A stretch of 10,683 nucleotides of DNA from the NCBI GenBank assembly GCA_035527455.1, contig DATLAN010000412.1, forward strand, positions 1 to 10,683, written 5' to 3'. Both the position numbers and the translations under genes were made by a program. The first letter of the stretch is position 1. Each line of letters begins with the position of its first letter. Below are positions 5,746 to 10,683 of the stretch, in pieces. The stretch is from DATLAN01 sp035527455 (GTDB taxonomy: Bacteria > Planctomycetota > Planctomycetia > Pirellulales > Thermoguttaceae). Under the pieces are notes generated by a model. It was not told the DNA's origin. It did no database searches and was given only the letters and a program-made list of their open reading frames with translations.

Positions 5746-6390
5746 TCAGGTCGTCAGTGGTGCCTCGGAACGGGGAAGGCAACAACAGCCTTTCCAAAAG
5801 CCCGCAACCCGAGCCACCGACTCGCGAAACTCGCCGTAGTGGGCCGACTTGCTCACGAACGCGTTGGCGCCCGCCCCCAGGCAGTCGGCCACCAGATCGT
5901 CCTGCCACCGGCCGCTGAGGATCACCACCGGAACGGTCCGCAGGCGGCGTTGGGCACGGATCCACTGCAGAACGGCCAGCCCGGACATGTCCGGCAAGTT
6001 CAAGTCCAACAGCACCAGATGCGGCAGGACGACGTCCTCCACCGACGCGGCGCCACTGTCGAGCATCTCGATGGCCGCCCGACCGGTCGGAGCGATCGTG
6101 ACCTGCGGAAAGCGGCGCTGAAAGAGGACTTTGGCGATCAGTTGGGCGTGGTCCGGATCGTCCTCGACGACGAGGATCGGGAAGGCGGGTGGATCGTCCG
6201 GGCCGCTTTCGTCCCCGGCGATCGCGTCGGACCAAGCGGATTCCGGCAGGATCTCTTCTCGCCAGACGCGTACGTCGACGGGGGCCTCGATCCCCAACTT
6301 GACCCGTTGGCGGCGGATCGTCAGAACCTTGACTTTGATGTCCGGTCCGATCCGGACGACCGTGTCGCAATTGCGTGAAAGAACCAGCAT
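5746..6390 (-). CDS. CsrA-receiver fusion protein (CsrA domain + CheY-like REC)
   Basis: This encodes 214 residues. ATG (6390) has GGAGGG six bases upstream; earlier in-frame codons to 6438 lack such a site and would precede the canonical CsrA start. Residues 1-50 form a complete CsrA domain: MLVLSRN, IGPDIKVKVL, VKLGIEAP and VRVWREEI. The RNA-contact residues R6 and R44 and the GIxAP turn are kept; W43 replaces the usual His. An acidic/Pro linker spans about 48-70. Residues 71-200 are a receiver: ILVVEDDPDHAQLI (E76, D77), phosphoacceptor D129 in LVLLDLNLPDMSG, S159 in VVILSGR and K181 in FVSKS. All switch residues are present, so it should be phosphorylatable. CsrA dimers bind GGA motifs in mRNA leaders and change translation or stability. 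Fusion to a receiver suggests phosphorylation-controlled RNA binding, which is an inference. It lies between a hybrid kinase and a Rcp1-like regulator, all on one strand. Confidence 0.9.
   Translation of the reverse strand: MLVLSRNCDTVVRIGPDIKVKVLTIRRQRVKLGIEAPVDVRVWREEILPESAWSDAIAGDESGPDDPPAFPILVVEDDPDHAQLIAKVLFQRRFPQVTIAPTGRAAIEMLDSGAASVEDVVLPHLVLLDLNLPDMSGLAVLQWIRAQRRLRTVPVVILSGRWQDDLVADCLGAGANAFVSKSAHYGEFRESVARVAGFWKGCCCLPRSEAPLTT
6241..6390 (-). other. csrA: CsrA RNA-binding domain within the fusion
   Basis: Codons 1-50 of the gene ending at 5746 encode a full-length CsrA fold comparable in length to the folded core of free CsrA (about 61 residues in E. coli including the tail). L4, R6, G15, G33, A36-P37, V42, R44 and E45-E46-I47 match the family consensus. 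The helix that normally follows the last strand leads straight into the linker to the receiver. Confidence 0.88.
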
Positions 6391-6527
6391 GGCTGCCCTC
6401 CGCGGTTCCAGTTTGCCGAGTCCGGGGCGCTTCAGCACGGACTATTGTCGAGTCGGTTCGAGTCTCATATGGGTTAAAACCGCAATCCATCCGTAGTAGC
6501 CACGTGTAGTTGGTCATGTGGGCCGTA

Positions 6528-6556
6528 ATACTACCATACTCTTCCGTGGTGTCCAA
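6528..6556 (-). promoter_or_regulatory. Possible promoter for the CsrA-REC / regulator pair
   Basis: On the minus strand TTGGAC (6556-6551) and TAGTAT (6533-6528) are separated by exactly 17 bases. The boxes match 3/6 and 4/6 of the sigma-70 consensus, so this is a weak candidate. It would give a leader of roughly 130 bases before ATG 6390. Confidence 0.3.
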
Positions 6557-6559
6557 GGG

Positions 6560-6577
6560 GAATTCACAAAAGAATTC
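6560..6577. repeat. Small AT-rich inverted repeat
   Basis: GAATTC-ACAAAA-GAATTC forms a 6-bp stem with a 6-base loop, 28 bases after the kinase stop on the minus strand. It could weakly attenuate transcription between the kinase and the CsrA-REC gene. The T-rich run lies on the wrong side for a minus-strand terminator. Confidence 0.3.
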
Positions 6578-6605
6578 GATTTTATTACGTGAAAGACGGC
6601 CTGCC

Positions 6606-7718
6606 TTATCCCCCCCGGACGGGCAGCGTGAAGTAGAAGGTCGTTCCTTGTCCCAACTGAGACTCCAACCAGATGCGTCCGCCGTGTCGTTCGACGGTTT
6701 TCTTGCAGATGGCAAGCCCGATCCCCGTTCCGGGGTATTCTTTGCCATTAAGTTGGTGGAAAACCTGGAAGACCCGGTTGAAGTGATTCGGCTCGATTCC
6801 GATGCCGTTATCTGCAACCGCGAACTGCCAGTGGTCGGCGCCCTGGCTGACCGAGAGACGGACCACCGGGTCTGCGTCGCGGCGGAACTTGATGGCGTTG
6901 CCGATCAGGTTCTGGAACAACTGGAGGAGTTGCGTCTCGTCACCGGCGACCGTGGGCAGGGGGTCGGACCGGAGTTGGGCGTTGTTTTGCCGGATGGCCG
7001 CGTCGAGATTGGCCCTGGTCTCGGTCAAGACCGACTCCAGGTCAACCGGTTGGAAGGGTTCCTCCGAGCGGCCCACTCGGGAGTAGTCCAGCAGATCTTC
7101 GATCAGCCGGTTCATGCGGCCCGCCCCTTCCACGATATGGTGAAGATACTCGCGGGATGCTTCCTCGAAGCGGTCTTCATATTCCTCCTGGAGGATTTGG
7201 CAGTAACCGGAGATCGTCAGCAAGGGGGATCGCAAATCGTGTGCAACGACGGAGGCGAAATCCTCCAACTCCGTATTGCTGCGGGCGAGTTCTTCGGTCC
7301 GCTGGGCCACGGCCGCTTCCAGATCGGCGGCGTAACGGTCAACCCGTTCCCGACAAGCGCGGTGCACGTGGCGCAACAGCTCGCCGGGATCGCTCAGTTT
7401 CTCGACATAGGCGAACGCGCCGAGGTTGATCGCTTCCTTCACCGAATCGAAGGAGGCGGCGCCGGTGTAGATGATCACGCGGACCTCGTCGTCCAAAACT
7501 CGGATCTTCTCGAGCAACTCGTTTCCGCTGAAGTCGGGCAAACGCAAATCGACCACGGCCACGCCGCAAGCCTGCTGTTTGACGTACTCCAACGCTTCGG
7601 CGGCCGAGCCGCAACCGACCAAGTCGAACCCCTCCTCCTCGAGGATTTCGCAGAGCAAGCGTCGCTCGGGTTCGTTGTCTTCGACGACGAGTATTCGGGA
7701 AAACCGCTCGGTAGACAT
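6606..7718 (-). CDS. Hybrid sensor histidine kinase, REC-HisKA-HATPase_c
   Basis: This encodes 370 residues from ATG (7718), the start nearest a purine-rich site (GGGCGGG) and directly before the conserved RILVVEDNE strand. Residues 8-120 are a receiver: E13/D14, phosphoacceptor D57 in VAVVDLRLPDFSG, T85 and K107 (YVEKL). A coiled region (about 125-152) leads to the HisKA domain with H160 in FASVVAHDLRSPL. The catalytic ATPase part shows the N box (LFQNLIGNAIKF, N274), the D box (VADNGIGI, D303) and the glycine lid (PGTGIGLAICKK, about 329-340). There is no membrane segment or sensory domain, so the kinase is cytoplasmic and probably receives its signal through its own receiver. The HDLRSPL and FQNLIGNAIKF wording is typical of phytochrome-type kinases. 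It is the first gene of the minus-strand signalling block and the likely phosphodonor for the receivers downstream, with a 215-bp gap before the CsrA-REC gene. Confidence 0.88.
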   Translation of the reverse strand: MSTERFSRILVVEDNEPERRLLCEILEEEGFDLVGCGSAAEALEYVKQQACGVAVVDLRLPDFSGNELLEKIRVLDDEVRVIIYTGAASFDSVKEAINLGAFAYVEKLSDPGELLRHVHRACRERVDRYAADLEAAVAQRTEELARSNTELEDFASVVAHDLRSPLLTISGYCQILQEEYEDRFEEASREYLHHIVEGAGRMNRLIEDLLDYSRVGRSEEPFQPVDLESVLTETRANLDAAIRQNNAQLRSDPLPTVAGDETQLLQLFQNLIGNAIKFRRDADPVVRLSVSQGADHWQFAVADNGIGIEPNHFNRVFQVFHQLNGKEYPGTGIGLAICKKTVERHGGRIWLESQLGQGTTFYFTLPVRGG

Positions 7719-8053
7719 CGTTCCCGCCCCATGCGTGAATGTGGTCGACGACCGTCTCCCCGGACGAACGGCCATCGATTCGGGAGAATCCCAATAGAGT
7801 GCCACTTTTTCGGCCTTTTGTCCAGGCCTTGCACGCTTCGAGAACCGGATTCCCGTTGGGGGAAAAGCGCCAAGCCGAGACAACGGCCGGCCCGAAACCG
7901 CACCCAGCGCGTGGGGAAAAAATTTCCTTACGGCCTGACGACCCGGTATAATGGTTTATGCGGGTGTGGGGTTTCGCAGTTGCGCCGCCCGGTAGCGGAT
8001 GAACGACGACGCTGGCGGCGGCGCGAGCGACTGCCCATGTTAGGGGGTGCCTC
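7719..8053. promoter_or_regulatory. Divergent intergenic region with a -10 box for the kinase-like gene
   Basis: This 335-bp gap separates the minus-strand sensor kinase from the plus-strand cytidylate kinase-like gene. TATAAT at 7947-7952 is a perfect -10 hexamer on the plus strand; the -35 region 17 bases before it (around 7924-7929) is poor. Transcription from it would give a leader of about 95 bases. AGGGGG lies just before ATG 8054 as ribosome binding site. No clear minus-strand promoter for the kinase was found. Confidence 0.5.
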
Positions 8054-8785
8054 ATGAAGGGTCAAATTCGCGAGGAGCCGAAAATCGTGGCCGCGGCGGA
8101 GCGGCGGATGCAGGCCTGGGACCACATCCAGGAGATCGAAGAACGCGCTCTGCGCGAGCACGAAGTGAAGCGATTGAGCGAGGGCGTGTGCACCTATGTG
8201 ACCGTTTCGCGCGAGGAAGGAGCCGGCGGCGGCGAAATCGCCCGCGGCGTCGGCAAGAAGCTGAATTGGGAGGTGTTCGACAAGAATCTCCTGGACCGCG
8301 TGTCCCAGCGATATCACCTCTCCCATCCCATGTTGAAACTGGTCGACGAGGTCCGCAGCAACTGGGTCCACGACGTGCTGGGCACTTGGATGGACCGCCA
8401 GGTCGTTCCTCCGGAAAAGTACGTCGCCTGTCTGCGCGGCGTGGTGCTCACGGCGGCCCGGCACGGGCACGTGGTGCTGGTCGGCCGCGGGGCGCAATTC
8501 CTCTTGCCTCGCGACAAGGGACTGGCGGTCCGGATCATCGCACCGAAGAAGTTCCGCATCGAACGGACCATGCAGGAGAAGGGGCTCGACGCCGAGGCCG
8601 CCCGACGGTTGATCGAAAACACCGACCAGAACCGCCGGGAATTCGTTCGCCGCTATTTCCATCACGACGTCGACGATCCCCACCTCTTCGACCTGGTGAT
8701 CAACGTCGAACGCATCGGCGTGCCCGGCGCCGTGGCACAGATCGTCTCGGCACTTCAAACGACTTACAAGGTCTCTTCGTCGTAA
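8054..8785 (+). CDS. Cytidylate kinase-like family protein (Cytidylate_kin2 type)
   Basis: This encodes 243 residues. ATG 8054 has AGGGGG about 6 bases upstream. Residues 1-44 form a charged, probably helical extension not needed for the fold. The family core begins with TYVTVSREEGAGGGEIARGV (47-66), the VSRE-GAGG motif in place of a classical P-loop, followed by LNWEVFDKNLLDRVS. Next come a central helical part, HVVLVGRGAQFLLP (the VGRGA motif), AVRIIAPKKFRIERTM and a lid-like RLIENTDQNRREFVRRYF with its arginines. HLFDLVINVERIG near the end matches the usual YDLVINT strand. From family knowledge these proteins resemble CMP kinases and are often called by that name, but most have no proven substrate. 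A nucleotide or small-molecule kinase role in the cytoplasm is likely; housekeeping CMP kinase is less likely. It is transcribed alone and converges on the dehydrogenase gene. Confidence 0.82.
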   Translation: MKGQIREEPKIVAAAERRMQAWDHIQEIEERALREHEVKRLSEGVCTYVTVSREEGAGGGEIARGVGKKLNWEVFDKNLLDRVSQRYHLSHPMLKLVDEVRSNWVHDVLGTWMDRQVVPPEKYVACLRGVVLTAARHGHVVLVGRGAQFLLPRDKGLAVRIIAPKKFRIERTMQEKGLDAEAARRLIENTDQNRREFVRRYFHHDVDDPHLFDLVINVERIGVPGAVAQIVSALQTTYKVSSS

Positions 8786-8792
8786 GGCGGAC

Positions 8793-8885
8793 TTCAGTAC
8801 CGCAGCCAAAGTAGCCGTCTCGCTCCGCGAGACGAAGCTTCATCTTGCGGAGCAAGATGGCTACAGTCTCTTTCAGTATCGCAGC
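8793..8885 (-). repeat. 14-bp direct duplication flanking the palindrome
   Basis: TTCAGTACCGCAGC (8793-8806) and TTCAGTATCGCAGC (8872-8885) differ at one base and flank the 54-bp palindrome. The right copy covers the last codons and stop of the dehydrogenase gene (LRY-stop on the minus strand); the left copy would encode the same end. Confidence 0.7.
8811..8864. repeat. 54-bp bipartite palindromic repeat between convergent genes
   Basis: The unit is bounded by GTAGCC and GGCTAC. It contains two perfect hairpins, GTCTCG-CTCCG-CGAGAC (8817-8833) and CATCTTG-CGGAG-CAAGATG (8841-8859), around a central GAAGCTTC (8833-8840). The loops CTCCG and CGGAG are complementary. The whole unit is also a near-perfect palindrome: compared with its own reverse complement it differs at only eight positions, all transitions. 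It lies 25 bp after the kinase-like stop and 8 bp from the dehydrogenase stop, so it could act as a two-way terminator or mRNA end protector. A 24-bp part recurs inverted at 3596-3619. Confidence 0.85.
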
Positions 8886-9910
8886 ACCACCTTGATCACC
8901 TCGCCGCGGCTGACCGCTGCCAGGGCCTCGCCGACCTGTTCGAGCGGGAAATCGTGCGTGATGTATTCCGCCGCCGAGATCTTCCCCTGGCGGATCCAGT
9001 CGCAAAGCGACTCCTGGGCGGCCCTTTCCCGCGACCGCGTGGGCCATTGGTGCATGTAGAGGTTGAAGTTGTAAGGGCCCTTGCCCTTCTGCAGGACGAA
9101 TTCCGCGTCGGCGATGACGCCGTACACGCACATCGACCCGCCCATCTTCACCAACGGCAAGGCGGCGTTGACGATCGCCGGGCTGCCGACCGCGTCGATC
9201 ACGGCGTCCAGCCGCCGGCCGCGGGTATCGGCCAACTTCATCAACTCCGGCGAGTCGGGCGCGAAAACGGCGTCGGCACCCATGGCCAGCGCCTTCTCCC
9301 GTTTGTGCGGCAGCGGATCGACCACGCCGATATAGCCCAGCCCCAGGAGCTTGCCGAACTTCACGAAGCTCAGCCCCACCGGCCCGGCGCCGAAGACCAG
9401 GATGTCGTCGCCCCGCTGGAGGTTGAAATCGCCGAAGCCCCCGTAGACTTCCCGCCAGGTGCAGAGCATCACGGCGGCCTCGACGGGGATGTCGGCCGCC
9501 ACGGGCCGCTGGATCTCGTGGACCTCGAACCAGCCGTGTGCTTCATCGTTCACGCCGTCTTCGACCATCGCGTCGTGGTCGTTGGCGATGGTGTACTGGC
9601 AGAACCCGCCCCAGCCGCTGGAGTACTGCGGGTCGCCGATATCGAACAGCAGTCCGCCGATCGCCCGATCGCCGACATGGAAGTTGCGGACTTTCGGCCC
9701 CACCGCGTCGACGATCCCGGCCGATTCATGGCCCAAGAGAAGCGGGTAGTTTTCCACCCCGGGGAAATGCCCGGCCACGAGCTTGCCGTCCGTGGCGTTG
9801 CACAGACAGGCCGCTTCGGTCTTGATTCTCACCTGGTACGGCCCGGGCGTCGGCTCGGGAATCTCGACGACTTCCACCCTGCCGGGTTCGACGACGGCGA
9901 CGGCTCGCAT
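8873..9910 (-). CDS. Zinc-type medium-chain alcohol/polyol dehydrogenase
   Basis: This encodes 345 residues. ATG (9910) has GGAGG seven bases upstream. It is a medium-chain dehydrogenase/reductase: an N-terminal GroES-like domain with catalytic-zinc ligand candidates C37 (in CLCNATDGKL) and H61-E62 (LLGHESAGIVDAVG), and E154 or C150 as a further ligand. The Rossmann domain has GAGPVG at 174-179 and an acidic residue (VVDPLPHKR) at the second strand, favouring NAD(H). AVIDAVGSP and KMGGSMCVYG follow. The cluster of four cysteines that binds the structural zinc in classical ADHs is absent, as in sorbitol-type enzymes. Length fits the family. The substrate cannot be told from sequence; a sugar alcohol, sugar or small alcohol is likely. 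It lies 35 bp after the parvulin gene on the same strand, probably one transcript, and ends against the palindromic repeat at 8811-8864. Confidence 0.85.
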   Translation of the reverse strand: MRAVAVVEPGRVEVVEIPEPTPGPYQVRIKTEAACLCNATDGKLVAGHFPGVENYPLLLGHESAGIVDAVGPKVRNFHVGDRAIGGLLFDIGDPQYSSGWGGFCQYTIANDHDAMVEDGVNDEAHGWFEVHEIQRPVAADIPVEAAVMLCTWREVYGGFGDFNLQRGDDILVFGAGPVGLSFVKFGKLLGLGYIGVVDPLPHKREKALAMGADAVFAPDSPELMKLADTRGRRLDAVIDAVGSPAIVNAALPLVKMGGSMCVYGVIADAEFVLQKGKGPYNFNLYMHQWPTRSRERAAQESLCDWIRQGKISAAEYITHDFPLEQVGEALAAVSRGEVIKVVLRY

Positions 9911-9945
9911 GCGACACCTCCCATGTTTTGCGGATTACCTGTCCC

Positions 9946-10227
9946 TCAATCGGTCCGGCTGGTGACCTCCACCAAATGGAACCCGAACTGCGTCTGGATC
10001 GGCCCGTGCACTTTCCCCACCTCCTCGTTGAAGACGACCGTATCGAATTCCGGCACCATTTGCCCCGGGCTGAACTCGCCCAGTTCGCCTCCCTGTTGTG
10101 CGGAAGGGCATTGCGAGTGCTCCCGGGCCATCTCGGCGAAATCGGCCCCCGCTTCGATCCGGTCTTTCACCGATTGGCAGGCATCTTCGGTCTCTACCAA
10201 AATGTGACGCGCGCTGGCTTTGGTCAT
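9946..10227 (-). CDS. ppiC: PpiC-type parvulin peptidyl-prolyl isomerase
   Basis: This encodes 93 residues, the same length as E. coli PpiC. ATG (10227) has AAGGA about nine bases upstream. The single parvulin domain is complete: ARHILVETEDAC (active-site H8), GADFAEMAREHSQCPSAQQGGELGEF (C40), GQMVPEFD (M57, F61) and GPIQTQFGFHLVEV (F81, H84). It catalyses cis-trans isomerisation of peptide bonds before proline. There is no signal peptide, so it acts in the cytoplasm, unlike SurA/PrsA-type parvulins. It is probably the first gene of a two-gene unit with the dehydrogenase downstream. No functional link between the two is evident. Confidence 0.92.
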   Translation of the reverse strand: MTKASARHILVETEDACQSVKDRIEAGADFAEMAREHSQCPSAQQGGELGEFSPGQMVPEFDTVVFNEEVGKVHGPIQTQFGFHLVEVTSRTD

Positions 10228-10345
10228 TCCCGTTTTCCTTGATTAGCGGTGAGGCCGATGTTGCGCTCCCAACGCCGCGTCGAGACGAGTCGGCCCGAAT
10301 GGTGAACATTCAAGGATATCCTCTGGCCGTGGGATTGCAAAGGGT

Positions 10346-10374
10346 AGTGGAGAGTGGAGAGTGGTGAGTGGGGG
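10346..10374 (+). repeat. Short G-rich 7-bp tandem repeat
   Basis: AGTGG is followed by AGAGTGG, AGAGTGG and TGAGTGG, ending in GGG. It is a purine-rich strand with several GG runs. It lies in the gap upstream of the parvulin gene and 14 bp from the palindromic repeat at 10388, of which it may be a regular flank. Confidence 0.6.
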
Positions 10375-10387
10375 TACACTTGGCAGT

Positions 10388-10498
10388 TGGGTGGCTGGGG
10401 TCGAAGCACGAGGAACGAGTGCTTCGCCCCCAGAAAGCCAGGTAGGCCAAAACTGGGGGCTCGGTGCTCGTTCCTCGCACCTCGACCCCAGCCACCCA
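10388..10498. repeat. Long inverted repeat, 46-bp arms, double-hairpin design
   Basis: The left arm 10388-10433 and right arm 10453-10498 are inverted copies separated by 19 bases. The outer 17 bases (TGGGTGGCTGGGGTCGA) and the core GAGGAACGAG match exactly; the segments between differ. Each arm also folds alone: CGAAGCAC/GTGCTTCG around loop GAGGAACGA (10402-10426), and GGTGC/GCACC around loop TCGTTCCTC (10463-10481). The two loops are perfect complements. The unit fills most of the gap between the gene entering from the right and the parvulin gene. Confidence 0.85.
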
Positions 10499-10513
10499 TA
10501 GATTCGACGGGTG

Positions 10514-10683
10514 CTAGCGTCTCCCCGGCAACGGTTCCCCAAGATCGATGATGGCCGGGGCTTTTGCGGTTCTGGCGATTTCGACGTCTTTCTTCACGTC
10601 ATCGAGGATCTTCATCCAGTCGGTGCTCCGCGTCCGCGCCAGCAACTGGGGGTGGTATTGACCGGCGGCGACTTCGGCGTAGC
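10514..10683 (-). CDS. C-terminal end of an unidentified protein, partial
   Basis: On the minus strand a frame is open from the right edge to TAG at 10516-10514 and gives about 55 residues: YAEVAAGQYHPQLLARTR, then STDWMKILDDVKKDVEIART and AKAPAIIDLGEPLPGRR. The other two frames on this strand hit stops early. Amphipathic Lys/Asp/Val-rich composition and GC3-rich codons look like genuine coding sequence. The start lies beyond the window. I do not recognise the family. Same strand as the parvulin and dehydrogenase genes, but separated from them by about 290 bp holding the long inverted repeat. Confidence 0.55.
   Translation of the reverse strand, partial: YAEVAAGQYHPQLLARTRSTDWMKILDDVKKDVEIARTAKAPAIIDLGEPLPGRR

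Noticed and set aside
6391..6438. Upstream start for the CsrA-REC gene (16 extra residues)
   Set aside because: The added residues (MLKRPGLGKLEPRRAA) precede the canonical MLVLSR start of CsrA, and GGAGGG is placed correctly for ATG 6390 only.
5129..6817. A single 562-codon minus-strand frame containing the response regulator
   Set aside because: Only the last 177 codons look like protein. The upstream part is a Arg/Gly/Pro-rich out-of-frame reading of the CsrA-REC and kinase genes, and a good ribosome binding site marks the true start at 5662.
7788..7806. Sigma-54-like promoter upstream of the sensor kinase (TGGCAC on the minus strand)
   Set aside because: The -24 part fits, but the -12 part reads TTGGG with wrong spacing instead of TTGC, and no bacterial enhancer-binding protein is nearby.

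Overview
The window looks like a planctomycete chromosome, probably a Pirellulales or Thermoguttaceae-type lineage. The grounds are high GC, a BamB/PQQ-type beta-propeller protein with the wording typical of planctomycetes, a DUF6786-like secreted protein, a cytidylate kinase-like protein, RHS debris, and palindromic intergenic repeats. This assignment is an inference from sequence style; no marker gene is present.

Left third (1-3730) is an eroded accessory region. It opens with the 3' end of a PQQ-like beta-propeller gene (+). Next come two 367-bp copies of an internally deleted RAYT/IS200-like (Y1 tyrosine transposase) element, with a lone hypothetical ORF between them. After the second copy lie a small four-helix membrane protein, a pair of direct repeats from a different repeat family, and an orphan RHS fragment truncated at both ends. 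Both intact-looking ORFs here (1159-1854 and 2356-2880) take their stop codons from repeat sequence, so the repeats probably reshaped their 3' ends. About 450 bp of non-coding or degenerate sequence follows.

Middle (3731-7718). A secreted DUF6786-like protein (+) converges on a signalling block on the minus strand. In transcription order the block is a REC-HisKA-HATPase hybrid sensor kinase (7718-6606), a protein that joins a complete CsrA mRNA-binding domain to a CheY-like receiver (6390-5746), and a Rcp1-type single-domain response regulator (5662-5129). The CsrA-REC protein is the most interesting item in the window. It suggests a phosphorelay whose output acts directly on mRNA translation or stability rather than on transcription. 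A strong hairpin at 5070-5111 separates this block from the DUF6786 gene.

Right third (7719-10683). A cytidylate kinase-like gene (+) with a recognisable -10 box converges on a minus-strand pair, a PpiC-type parvulin followed 35 bp later by a zinc-type medium-chain dehydrogenase. The C-terminus of one more minus-strand gene enters from the right edge. Two unrelated palindromic repeats lie between these genes. Both have the same architecture: an imperfect long palindrome that can also fold as two hairpins with complementary loops. A 24-bp piece of the first family recurs near 3600.
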